A DNA stretch of 11,261 nucleotides. Source: Bacteroidota bacterium (GTDB taxonomy: Bacteria; Bacteroidota; Ignavibacteria; UBA10030). The stretch is taken from positions 1 to 11,261 of the forward strand of contig DOWV01000143.1 in the NCBI GenBank assembly GCA_003519375.1, in the 5' to 3' direction. Positions 1 through 7,318 of the stretch are shown here, piece after piece. Under the pieces are notes generated by a model. The model was not told the DNA's origin. It worked only from the letters and a program-made list of their open reading frames with translations, and searched no databases. Position numbers and translations under genes: made by a program. The first letter of the stretch is position 1. The number at the start of each line of letters is the position of its first letter.

Positions 1-2213
1 CGGAGAGCATCCGGTCAGCAACGAGCAGAGCGAGCGATCAATTGACAATGGACGCGGCAGATTCCGTTTCTTCGGTCGATCTCGCTTTCAGTCTCTGGGC
101 ACAAACTCTCATGAGCAAGGAAGGATACAGTTCTGCAGTGGTGGTGTACGACCGGATGGGGAAAGAACTCAGCCGCTTTGCGGTGGGCTTGAATTCTTAT
201 GAGCAGATGGAACTTCTGACAAAGCTCTTTCACAAAGAAGAAGACGCACTGCTTGTTGTCGATAGGAAAGGCATGGCCGGAACGGTCAAATTCTATGGAC
301 AATGGGAACAGGTGCTCGACAAACAGGTGCAGCCAGTGGGCACGGTGGCCATCGTGATGTCCGCCAGCCAGCGGGCGCTCTTTCGCGGAGAGGCTCCCGA
401 GCAGCTTCGGACATCTTCGACAAGCCGGCTCGAAGATCTGGCAAGACCTCTCGCGATCTCGGAATACCGCAACGGAGCACTCGTGTCGACAAATGATCCC
501 GTGCTGTTTCGCGGAATGCCGCTGCTGCCTGGCGTTGAGTACGCACTGCAGAATAATCGTGGACGATTCGTTTGGTCGGACGAGCAGGTTGAAGGGAGGC
601 AATATGAGGTGGTCTACGCAAGAGACGAATCCGATACGACACGAGTTCTTTCGGTCAGCCTCCTGGCTCTTGATCTCCGGTGGCACCTGTTCAGCATCGT
701 GAAGGCACTCCTTGTGTATGCCCTGTTTCTTTTTCTCGTGGTTGCAGTCCTGTTGGTCCGGGCCCTCGTTTCCAGAGTCCCCCTGAAGTTTGGATTCCGG
801 GAAAAGCTCACAATCTCTTTCGCTGTGTTGTCCGTGCTCCCGTTACTCATGATGGCATTCTACGATCGGCAGCTAGCGGTCGCTCGTCTTGACGATAATA
901 TCACGGGACGTCTCTCTCAGGATCTCGATCTCATCCAACAGCGCTTCGCAACGGATGTGCTCAATGAGGATGATTTCAATTCAGGTGTGACGAATGACTT
1001 CTGCGAGACCATTGCATCGGATCTCGGAGTCGATTTCAGCGTTTTTGAGGGAACGGCTCTGAAAGCGAGCAGCAGGCCGGAACTCTATCGCTCGTCGCTC
1101 CTCGACAAGCGCTTGACGGGAACAGCGTACGCCAATGCGTTGACGCTCGGGCGAGAATTCTACAAGTCACAGGAACGAATTGGTGAAATTAGCTACTTTG
1201 TGGGCTACCGGCCAATTCTGATCGATGGAGCCATCCGCGGAGTGCTGGCGGTTCCGGCACTCTATCGCCAGCAGGAAATTGACGAGGAGCTGGCGCAGCG
1301 TAACGCGTTTGTTCTAGGGGCGTATGCGTTTGTTGTTTCGTTGGTCATTGGCGTGGGAATCGTGCTCGCCCATGCGCTTTCCAAGCCGTTGCGGGAACTT
1401 TCGAAGGCTGCTCGCAGTGTTGGCCGGGGGGACCTGAATGTCGTGCTGAAAGCGCCTTCGGCGGATGAAGTCGGGGATCTTATTCGTTCGTTCAACGAGA
1501 TGACAGCAGAGCTGAAAACCAGCCGGCAGAATCTGGCAAGAGCAGAACGGGAGATGGCCTGGAAAGAGATGGCCAAGCAGGTGGCTCACGAAATCAAGAA
1601 TCCGCTGACCCCCATCAAGTTGTCCGTTCAACATCTCGTTCAGGCGTATCGGCAGGGGGCGAAAGATTTCGGAGATATACTGCAGCGAGTATCACAAACG
1701 GTCATCGAACAGATCGATGTTTTGACGAGAATTGCTTCGGAGTTTTCCCGCTTTGCACGGATGCCCGAGAGGAAATTCGAACGACTGGATCTGAACGAAC
1801 TTGTGACGGATACCGTGAACCTTTTTAAGGAAGTCAGCGGGATCGACTTCAAGTCACGCCTCTCGCCGCAGCCGGCGATCGTTGTGGCCGACCAGGATGA
1901 GTTGAGACGAGTCTTTATCAACATCGTCCGAAACAGTGTCCAGGCGATGGAGAACGGCGGCACAGTGTCGATAGAGCTCGGAGTGGAGCACAAAGTTTGC
2001 AGGATTCGAATCTCGGACACAGGCGCCGGCATTCCCGAGGATGTTCAAGCAAAAGTCTTCCAGCCGAATTTTTCGACAAAGACCGATGGAATGGGGCTCG
2101 GATTGGCGATCGCGCAGAAGGTAATCGAGGATTTGAACGGGACGGTCACAGTTCAGAGTAAGGTGGGAGTTGGAACTATTGTCGAAATGAAAATCCCTCT
2201 TCGTTATTCCTAG
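1..2213 (+). CDS. NtrY-like membrane sensor histidine kinase, 5'-truncated by the window edge
   Basis: This is a membrane sensor kinase that autophosphorylates on histidine and passes the phosphate to a response regulator. Residue numbers count the TTG at 42 as 1. The frame has no stop back to base 3, and the first ~210 residues look like an extracytoplasmic sensor domain without a preceding membrane anchor, so the real start probably lies outside the window. Order of parts: soluble domain (1-213), membrane helices at about 217-241 and 256-274, a second soluble domain (276-423), a membrane helix at 425-446, HAMP (447-498), and HisKA with H-box AHEIKNPLTPIK and phospho-acceptor H516. The HATPase domain has N-box N631, G1 box DTGAGIP (659-665), an F-box-like FQPNFSTK, and G2 GMGLGLAI. 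The H-box is of the NtrY type. No NtrX-like regulator follows in the window, so partner and signal are unknown. The TTG at 42 and ATG at 48 are possible starts but have no convincing ribosome binding site. Confidence 0.92.
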   Translation, partial: ESIRSATSRASDQLTMDAADSVSSVDLAFSLWAQTLMSKEGYSSAVVVYDRMGKELSRFAVGLNSYEQMELLTKLFHKEEDALLVVDRKGMAGTVKFYGQWEQVLDKQVQPVGTVAIVMSASQRALFRGEAPEQLRTSSTSRLEDLARPLAISEYRNGALVSTNDPVLFRGMPLLPGVEYALQNNRGRFVWSDEQVEGRQYEVVYARDESDTTRVLSVSLLALDLRWHLFSIVKALLVYALFLFLVVAVLLVRALVSRVPLKFGFREKLTISFAVLSVLPLLMMAFYDRQLAVARLDDNITGRLSQDLDLIQQRFATDVLNEDDFNSGVTNDFCETIASDLGVDFSVFEGTALKASSRPELYRSSLLDKRLTGTAYANALTLGREFYKSQERIGEISYFVGYRPILIDGAIRGVLAVPALYRQQEIDEELAQRNAFVLGAYAFVVSLVIGVGIVLAHALSKPLRELSKAARSVGRGDLNVVLKAPSADEVGDLIRSFNEMTAELKTSRQNLARAEREMAWKEMAKQVAHEIKNPLTPIKLSVQHLVQAYRQGAKDFGDILQRVSQTVIEQIDVLTRIASEFSRFARMPERKFERLDLNELVTDTVNLFKEVSGIDFKSRLSPQPAIVVADQDELRRVFINIVRNSVQAMENGGTVSIELGVEHKVCRIRISDTGAGIPEDVQAKVFQPNFSTKTDGMGLGLAIAQKVIEDLNGTVTVQSKVGVGTIVEMKIPLRYS

Positions 2214-2280
2214 CGCCCGCGAGCATCTTCATTGCGGCACGATCTCCTTCAGGATTCATTATTCGGTGTTCGAAATGCGA

Positions 2281-2308
2281 TGTTCACTGGGCCGTATGAT
2301 GGTATGAT
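2281..2308 (+). promoter_or_regulatory. Possible extended -10 promoter for pgeF-glmS
   Basis: TGGTATGAT at 2300-2308 is an extended -10 element (TGn followed by a 5/6 match to TATAAT). A weak -35-like TGTTCA at 2281-2286 lies 16 bases upstream. Another TATGAT at 2295-2300 overlaps. Transcription would begin near 2315, downstream of the earliest possible pgeF start codons and upstream of the ATG at 2382, which fits the shorter gene model. The call rests on sequence match only. Confidence 0.4.
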
Positions 2309-2371
2309 GAGGCTCGACTCCCTGATTCCCTGGGAGAGGACAAAAAGAGCTTATGGCGCACAACAAAGAGT

Positions 2372-2377
2372 GAAGGA
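2372..2377 (+). promoter_or_regulatory. Ribosome binding site choosing the pgeF start
   Basis: GAAGGA ends 4 bases before the ATG at 2382. The spacing is slightly short but this is the best Shine-Dalgarno match near any candidate start. The GTG at 2370 and the TTG at 2232 lack a comparable site. Confidence 0.5.
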
Positions 2378-2381
2378 CCAG

Positions 2382-3125
2382 ATGATCATTGAGTCAGCTC
2401 TGTTAAAACAGTATGAGAGTATTCGCTTCGGCATGAGCACTCGAAAGGGCGGTGTGAGTCCGGAACCTCTTGGAATGAACCTCAGTTATCGGGTACACGA
2501 TGATCCCGCCAACGTAACTGAGAACCGCCGGCTTCTGTTCGCCTGGCTAGGGATGAGATTGGACAATGCAGCAATCCCGGTGCAATGCCACTCTGATCAT
2601 ATTGAGGTTGTTTCGGGTCCAGGTCAATATGAAAACTCTGATGCGCTGATAACGAATACCCCTCATGTTTCCTTGGTCGTAAACATTGCTGATTGCATGG
2701 CGGTTGTGCTTTTTGATCCCGTTCACAGAGTGCTTGCGACAGTCCATGCCGGATGGAGAGGCACTGCAGCCTCCATCGTCGCGAAGGCGGTGGTCAGCCT
2801 GAGAGAGAGGTTCGGTGTCTCAACAAGCGATGTTGTCGCCTTTCTCAGTCCATCGGCGGGGCCATGCTGCTATGAAGTCGGTCCGGAAGTCGCGCGCGTG
2901 TTTAGCAGTGTCTATGTGCAGGATAGAGCGGGACGTCTCTATCTTGATCTGAAAAAAGCGAACACAGATCAGTTGCTCGCGGGCGGAGCCAGGGAGAGCA
3001 ACATCGAAGTCTCGCCGCAATGCACGATATGCAATCCCCGGCTCTATCACTCGTATCGAAGAGATGGCGAGCGATCGGGTCGTATGATGGCTGTGGCGTG
3101 TCTTATGGATGGAGAGGGCGTCTAA
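2382..3125 (+). CDS. pgeF: PgeF/YfiH/LACC1-family protein (multicopper-polyphenol-oxidoreductase fold)
   Basis: The predicted protein has 247 residues, the usual size for this family. Counting the ATG at 2382 as 1, the metal-site residues H70 (in VQCHSDH), C105 (in NIADCMAVV) and H122 (in VHAGWRGT) are all present. So are GPCCYEVG (160-167) and the C-terminal LYHSYRRDG (221-229). Known relatives include bacterial and mammalian enzymes acting on purine nucleosides, and E. coli YfiH (PgeF), linked to removal of wrongly built UDP-MurNAc-L-Ser from peptidoglycan synthesis. The sequence alone does not say which activity applies. The frame is open for 50 more codons back to a TTG at 2232, but that extension does not resemble the family and lies partly upstream of a promoter-like site. 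The stop codon is 3 bases before glmS, so the two are probably co-transcribed and translationally coupled. Confidence 0.9.
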   Translation: MIIESALLKQYESIRFGMSTRKGGVSPEPLGMNLSYRVHDDPANVTENRRLLFAWLGMRLDNAAIPVQCHSDHIEVVSGPGQYENSDALITNTPHVSLVVNIADCMAVVLFDPVHRVLATVHAGWRGTAASIVAKAVVSLRERFGVSTSDVVAFLSPSAGPCCYEVGPEVARVFSSVYVQDRAGRLYLDLKKANTDQLLAGGARESNIEVSPQCTICNPRLYHSYRRDGERSGRMMAVACLMDGEGV

Positions 3126-3128
3126 CCT

Positions 3129-4961
3129 ATGTGCGGAATTGTGGGATATGTGGGGGCACGAAATGCAGTACCGATCGTGCTCGAAGGACTGAAGCGGCTC
3201 GAGTACAGGGGGTACGATTCTGCCGGAGTGGCACTTCTGACGGCCGAACGCATTACGGTTGTCAAACGTGTTGGGAACATTAAGAAGCTTGAAGAAGCGT
3301 TGCGAAGCGGTACCCCCGCGGCGACGATTGGCATGGGTCATACGCGGTGGGCTACCCATGGGGAGCCCGATGAACCGAATGCACATCCTCATCTTGACTG
3401 CCGTGGAGATATTGCCCTTGTTCACAACGGCGTTATTGAAAACTATGCCGTCCTGAAACGCAGACTACTCGACTCGGGTCATATTTTTCGATCGGAAACC
3501 GATACGGAAGTAATTGTCCACCTGATCGAGGAATTCCATCAAGGGCATACCTCACTCGAAGATGCAGTTCGCCGGGCTCTGACTCAGGTCAAAGGGACGT
3601 ACGGTGTTGCTGTTGTCTGTCGGCAAGAGCCTGATAAACTTGTGGTCGCCCGCAACGGCAGTCCGATTGCGATTGGCGTTGGCGACGGCGAACACATTGT
3701 CGCATCGGATGCTTCCGCCATCGTCGCTCATACCCGCAAGGTTCTGTATCTCGAAGACGGCGAAATGGCTGTCGTCACCGCTGACAGCGTCCGCACAACG
3801 ACACTCGCAAAGGTGCCCGTCGAGAAGTTTATTCAGGAATTGACCCTCGATCTTCAGGACATTGAGCGTGGAGAATTTGAGCATTTTATGCTTAAAGAAA
3901 TCCACGAACAGCCCGAAACCATTCGTAACGCGATGCGCGGCAGGCTGCTGAGACCCGAAGAGGATGTCAAGCTTGGAGGACTGGAACATGTCAAAGAGCA
4001 GCTTCTCCGGGCAAAACGCTTCATATTTCTGGGGTGCGGAACGTCGTGGCATGCCGCGCTTGTCGGGGAGTACCTACTCGAGCAAATCGCGGGAGTGCAG
4101 GCAGAGGTGGAATACGCATCGGAGTTCCGTTATCGGAATCCGATTGTGGGCAAAGGAGATGTTGTCTTCGCTATCAGCCAGAGCGGCGAGACCGCTGACA
4201 CACTTGCCGCCCTGCGAGAAGCCAAGTCGAGAGGGGCTACGGCGCTTGGGATCGTCAACGTGGTCGGAAGTACCATTGCCCGGGAATCTGACGGCGGCGT
4301 CTATATTCATGCAGGCCCCGAGATCGGCGTTGCGTCCACGAAAGCCTTCACGTCGCAGCTCACTGTGCTGGCGCTTATCACGATGATGTTGGCTCGGGCC
4401 CGAGGTGTTGCAAAGGATAAGCTGTCCCTGCTTCTTCATGAGCTCGAGGATTTGCCTGAGAAGGTGGAAGAAGTTCTTCTCGCTTCGGACCGCATACGCG
4501 GGATAGCAGAGGAGTTCAAATCTGCACAGAACTTTCTTTACCTGGGCCGCGGCGCCAATTTTCCTGTGGCGCTGGAGGGGGCTCTGAAGCTGAAGGAAAT
4601 CTCGTATATCCATGCCGAAGGGTATCCTGCAGCAGAGATGAAGCATGGCCCGATTGCCCTCATCGATGAAAACATGCCGGTCGTGGTGATTGCACCGAAG
4701 GATTCCATCTATGAAAAGGTGGTCAGCAATATCCAGGAAGTGAGGGCTCGCAAAGGCAGGCTTATTATCATCGCGAATGAGGACGATCAGGCGATCGCGA
4801 ATCTGGCAGAACATGTGATCCGCGTGCCCCGTACCTACGGGTACTTTGGTCCGATCCTGAATGTGATTCCATTACAGTTGTTGGCATACCACATTGCGGT
4901 CGCCCGGGGAGCAAACGTCGACCAGCCGAGAAACCTCGCCAAAAGTGTGACCGTGGAATAG
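3129..4961 (+). CDS. glmS: Glutamine--fructose-6-phosphate aminotransferase (isomerizing)
   Basis: GlmS converts fructose-6-phosphate and glutamine to glucosamine-6-phosphate and glutamate, the committed step to UDP-GlcNAc, peptidoglycan and lipid A sugars. It is cytosolic. The length, 610 residues, is typical. The N-terminal glutaminase domain (1 to about 220) starts with MCGIVGYVG, giving the nucleophile Cys2 after Met removal, and contains EYRGYDSAG (25-33), HTRWATHG (71-78) and HNGVIENY (99-106). Two SIS sugar-isomerase domains follow, with CGTSWHA (303-309), SQSGETADT (350-358), GVASTKAFTSQ (400-410), and a C-terminal DQPRNLAKSVTVE in which K605 matches the catalytic lysine region of E. 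coli GlmS. The start is fixed by the invariant MCGI. Its Shine-Dalgarno (GGAGAGGG, 3111-3118) lies inside the end of pgeF. There is no room for, and no sign of, a glmS ribozyme upstream. No terminator is visible after the stop. Confidence 0.98.
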   Translation: MCGIVGYVGARNAVPIVLEGLKRLEYRGYDSAGVALLTAERITVVKRVGNIKKLEEALRSGTPAATIGMGHTRWATHGEPDEPNAHPHLDCRGDIALVHNGVIENYAVLKRRLLDSGHIFRSETDTEVIVHLIEEFHQGHTSLEDAVRRALTQVKGTYGVAVVCRQEPDKLVVARNGSPIAIGVGDGEHIVASDASAIVAHTRKVLYLEDGEMAVVTADSVRTTTLAKVPVEKFIQELTLDLQDIERGEFEHFMLKEIHEQPETIRNAMRGRLLRPEEDVKLGGLEHVKEQLLRAKRFIFLGCGTSWHAALVGEYLLEQIAGVQAEVEYASEFRYRNPIVGKGDVVFAISQSGETADTLAALREAKSRGATALGIVNVVGSTIARESDGGVYIHAGPEIGVASTKAFTSQLTVLALITMMLARARGVAKDKLSLLLHELEDLPEKVEEVLLASDRIRGIAEEFKSAQNFLYLGRGANFPVALEGALKLKEISYIHAEGYPAAEMKHGPIALIDENMPVVVIAPKDSIYEKVVSNIQEVRARKGRLIIIANEDDQAIANLAEHVIRVPRTYGYFGPILNVIPLQLLAYHIAVARGANVDQPRNLAKSVTVE

Positions 4962-4964
4962 GTT

Positions 4965-4992
4965 TTGATTTTCCTCGATTTCTTGCTATCTT
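4965..4992 (+). promoter_or_regulatory. Promoter-like site upstream of the SDR gene
   Basis: TTGATT (4965-4970), a 16-base spacer and TATCTT (4987-4992) are visible, with TG at 4984-4985 forming an extended -10. Read as a Bacteroidota-type promoter it is TTTG (4964-4967), 19 bases, then TATCTTGA, a partial match to TAnnTTTG. It closely resembles the site at 7091-7119. It probably drives the SDR and acyl-CoA dehydrogenase pair. Confidence 0.55.
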
Positions 4993-5028
4993 GAACACCC
5001 CCGTAACAACACCCTGAAGGAGAAGCGT

Positions 5029-5868
5029 ATGAAAGCCGAGACTCGGTTTAGGCCAAATGAATGGGCAGTAGTCCTTGGAGCGTCCAGTGGGTTTGGTGGA
5101 GCGGCTGCAATCGAGCTTGCCAGGCATGGGATGAACGTCTTCGGCATTCATCTGGATCGCCAGGCGACGATGCCCGCGGTGCAGCACGTAATTCGTGAGA
5201 TCAAACACACCGGTGCAGAAGCAGTGTTTTTCAATATCAACGCTGCCGACGCGATCAAAAGGGAAGAGGCGCTCGATGAAATCCATGAGCGGTTCGCGAA
5301 GGACACATCACAAACTGTCCGTGTGCTCCTCCATTCTCTTGCATTTGGCACCCTCCGGCCGTTTATTGGCGCGAAGCAGGAGGAGATCATCTCCCAGGCC
5401 CAGATGGAAATGACACTCGATGTCATGGCTCACAGCCTTGTCTACTGGGTACAGGGTCTGATGACCCGAAAACTCATGAAGAAAGGCGGGAGGATTCTGG
5501 GACTGACGAGCTCCGGCAGTCACTCCATCATTCCGAACTATGGAGCAGTTTCAGCTGCGAAGGCCTGTCTGGAATCGCACCTTCGTCAACTCGCGATGGA
5601 GCTCGGATCGCAGGGTATCACTGCCAACGCGGTCATGGCAGGTGTCACAGATACCCCGGCTCTGCGGAAAATTCCCAATAATATCAAGATGCGTGAGGTA
5701 GCACGAGCAAAGAACCCTTCGGGGAGACTAACGACACCGGAAGATGTAGCGAAAGCGATCGTCTTGTTAGTCGACGAGAGCGCCTACTGGATCTCCGGAA
5801 ATGTCATCGGCGTTGATGGCGGAGAAGATGTGGTCAGCTACATCGGTCCGAAAGCAGGCCTCGAATAA
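5029..5868 (+). CDS. SDR-family reductase with FabI/FabL-type active site (probable enoyl-ACP reductase)
   Basis: The protein has 279 residues and a Rossmann fold. A nucleotide-binding glycine motif GASSGFGG spans 17-24. The active site is Y171-X6-K178 rather than the usual SDR YX3K; the YX6K spacing is the mark of enoyl-ACP reductases of the FabI and FabL kinds. Other FabI-like pieces are LLHSLAFG (100-107, compare HSIGF in FabI) and IPNY just before the catalytic tyrosine. The later part (VTDTPALRKIPN, then NPSGRLTTPEDV, then GVDGG at 261-265) looks more like FabL of Bacillus. The likely reaction is NAD(P)H reduction of trans-2-enoyl-ACP in fatty acid elongation. At the FabI Tyr146 position, aligned without gaps, there is Ser161. 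AAGGAG (5017-5022) sits 6 bases before the ATG. The acyl-CoA dehydrogenase gene follows after 47 bases. A different SDR substrate cannot be excluded. Confidence 0.8.
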   Translation: MKAETRFRPNEWAVVLGASSGFGGAAAIELARHGMNVFGIHLDRQATMPAVQHVIREIKHTGAEAVFFNINAADAIKREEALDEIHERFAKDTSQTVRVLLHSLAFGTLRPFIGAKQEEIISQAQMEMTLDVMAHSLVYWVQGLMTRKLMKKGGRILGLTSSGSHSIIPNYGAVSAAKACLESHLRQLAMELGSQGITANAVMAGVTDTPALRKIPNNIKMREVARAKNPSGRLTTPEDVAKAIVLLVDESAYWISGNVIGVDGGEDVVSYIGPKAGLE

Positions 5869-5915
5869 ATCCGCCGGTTTCTTCAACCGATCAGAAGTGG
5901 ACAAAAGGGAGGATT

Positions 5916-7061
5916 ATGATCGATTTCGAACTCACCGATGAGCAGAAAATGCTCAGGGAGATGGTCCGGGACTTCACGAACTCGGAAATTAAGCCGATCG
6001 CGCGTAAAATTGATGAAGAAGAGCGAGTCCCGAGAGAGCTGATCAACAAAATGGGTGAGCTTGGATTTCTTGGGGCAGTATTTCCGACAGAATACGGGGG
6101 CGGCGGATTCGGGGAACTCGGATACTGCCTTCTTCAGGAAGAAATTGGTCGCGGGTGCCTCTCGACGGCGACGTTCATCGGTGCCCACCAATCGATCGGA
6201 TCCAACGCGATTTATATTGGTGGGTCGGAATACCTGAAGAAAAAATATCTGATCCCTTTGGCAGAGGGGAAGTATATCGGCGCATTTGCCCTTACGGAAA
6301 CGCTTGCCGGATCTGACTCATTCAATCTGAGGACGAAAGCTCACCGCGACGGTGATGACTGGATTCTCAATGGTGAGAAACTTTGGATTACCAACGGATC
6401 GATTGCTGATGTTGTTTCCGTTTTTGCGAGGACAGAGAAAGGGATCACGGGTTTCGTTGTCGAGACAAAATGGCCCGGTTTCACGGCTGGTCCACCTGAG
6501 AAGAAGATGGGTATTCGCGGGAGTGTGACGGCCGCAATCTCGTTCGAGAACATGCGTGTGCCGAAGGAGAACATGATTGGCGACGATGGACGAGGTTTCT
6601 TGGTTGCCATGAAAACGCTCGACGCCGGCAGGTTGGGACTCGGAGCCGCTTGTCTGGGTGCTTCCAAAGAGTTGCTTGAACTTTCGACCAAGTATGCGAA
6701 GGAACGCAAGCAGTTTGATGTCACGATTTCACAGTTTGAGGCCATTCAATTCATGCTTGCAGAAATGGCAACGACCATTTATGCAATGGAATCTTTGGTC
6801 TATCGGACTGCGGCAGCATATGACGCCGGGAAACCCACCTCGCGACAGTCAGCAATCGTAAAGTTGTTCTGTTCAGAGGGACTTATGAAAGTAGCGGATC
6901 GCGCCGTGCAGGTGCATGGCGGAATGGGATACTCCAGGGAACTTCCAATCGAACGAATGTATCGCGATGCACGAATCAATCCGATCTTCGAAGGGACGAA
7001 CGAAATTCAAAAAATCGTCATCGCACGGGATGTGATCAAGAAGAACGGAGTACTCAACTGA
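5916..7061 (+). CDS. Acyl-CoA dehydrogenase
   Basis: This FAD enzyme introduces a trans-2,3 double bond into acyl-CoA and passes electrons to ETF. The length, 381 residues, is standard for short- and medium-chain members. Visible motifs are the signature ALTETLAGSDS (125-135), NGEKLWITNG (152-161), KERKQF (262-267), QVHGGMGYSRELPIERMYRD (332-351) and IFEGTNEIQ (357-365). In the last, E359 is at the position of the catalytic base of medium-chain acyl-CoA dehydrogenase. The canonical proline after TE in the first motif is replaced (TETL instead of TEPx). A purine-rich ribosome binding site (GGGAGG, 5907-5912) lies just upstream of the ATG. The gene probably shares a transcript with the SDR upstream. 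Chain length and pathway role (beta-oxidation, branched-chain amino acid breakdown or other) cannot be read from sequence. No clear terminator follows. Confidence 0.95.
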   Translation: MIDFELTDEQKMLREMVRDFTNSEIKPIARKIDEEERVPRELINKMGELGFLGAVFPTEYGGGGFGELGYCLLQEEIGRGCLSTATFIGAHQSIGSNAIYIGGSEYLKKKYLIPLAEGKYIGAFALTETLAGSDSFNLRTKAHRDGDDWILNGEKLWITNGSIADVVSVFARTEKGITGFVVETKWPGFTAGPPEKKMGIRGSVTAAISFENMRVPKENMIGDDGRGFLVAMKTLDAGRLGLGAACLGASKELLELSTKYAKERKQFDVTISQFEAIQFMLAEMATTIYAMESLVYRTAAAYDAGKPTSRQSAIVKLFCSEGLMKVADRAVQVHGGMGYSRELPIERMYRDARINPIFEGTNEIQKIVIARDVIKKNGVLN

Positions 7062-7090
7062 AGTAAGGAAGTTGTTTCAGGATTCAGATA

Positions 7091-7119
7091 TTGATTTTCG
7101 GCTGATTCTGTTGTATGTT
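7091..7119 (+). promoter_or_regulatory. Promoter-like site, possibly for tRNA-Phe
   Basis: TTGATT (7091-7096), a 17-base spacer and TATGTT (7114-7119) followed by G. The first nine bases, TTGATTTTC, are identical to the promoter-like site at 4965, and the -10 is TATGTTG against TATCTTG there. A transcript from here would begin near 7126 and read through about 190 bases of structured leader before the tRNA. I see no closer promoter for the tRNA. Confidence 0.5.
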
Positions 7120-7131
7120 GTGAAAACCTGA

Positions 7132-7210
7132 GGCTGGAAACAGCCAATGGTGGTGGACCAATGGTCATAGGGACCTGCGCTTGCTCGGGTTTTGAGCAGG
7201 CAAGTCGACC
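7132..7210 (+). other. Folded leader segment upstream of tRNA-Phe
   Basis: GGCTG (7132-7136) and CAGCC (7141-7145) close a GAAA tetraloop. GACC/GGTC form a short hairpin with loop AAT (7156-7166), and the 8-mer CCAATGGT occurs twice (7144-7151, 7158-7165). Downstream, CTTGC (7180-7184) can pair with GCAAG (7200-7204), or CCTGC (7174-7178) with GCAGG (7196-7200); the two pairings exclude each other in a simple fold. GGTC (7163-7166) could also pair with GACC (7207-7210). It matches no RNA family I recognise. Confidence 0.35.
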
Positions 7211-7233
7211 GAATTCCTGAGGTTTGGGGATTC

Positions 7234-7260
7234 GGATCCCGAAAGAAATCGTCGGGATCC
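7234..7260. repeat. Inverted repeat with 9-bp perfect stem
   Basis: GGATCCCGA (7234-7242) pairs perfectly with TCGGGATCC (7252-7260) around the 9-base loop AAGAAATCG. It sits directly upstream of repeat copy A and may belong to the same repeat block. It has no T-run, so it is not an obvious terminator. Confidence 0.6.
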
Positions 7261-7263
7261 TGA

Positions 7264-7318
7264 TCCTGAGCGACCCCGAGCGAGCGTTGTTTGCGAGTCG
7301 AGGGGGAGCCGAAGGATC
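7264..7318. repeat. REP-like palindromic repeat, copy A (longest, most diverged)
   Basis: The left core TCCTGAGCGA (7264-7273, starting with T) and the right core GCCGAAGGATC (7308-7318) flank an imperfect GC-rich hairpin (CCCC paired with GGGG). The right core differs by one base from the GTCGAAGG of the other copies. It ends exactly where the tRNA-Phe acceptor stem begins, so the repeat forms the immediate 5' leader of the tRNA. Confidence 0.6.

Noticed and set aside
2232..2381. 50-residue N-terminal extension of pgeF from a TTG start
   Set aside because: The extension has no family resemblance, lacks a ribosome binding site and lies partly upstream of a promoter-like site; the ATG at 2382 gives the normal family length.
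2962..3128. glmS ribozyme upstream of glmS
   Set aside because: The upstream bases are coding sequence of pgeF right up to 3 bases before the glmS start, and no ribozyme core was recognised.
4074..4814. 246-residue open frame on the - strand inside glmS
   Set aside because: It lies fully inside a confidently identified gene on the other strand and has no recognisable motif. The same applies to the antisense frames over the kinases, pgeF, SDR and acyl-CoA dehydrogenase.
5874..5891. Hairpin CGGTT/AACCG between SDR and acyl-CoA dehydrogenase as a terminator
   Set aside because: The stem is only 5 bp with no T-run, and a strong ribosome binding site follows at once; read-through is expected.
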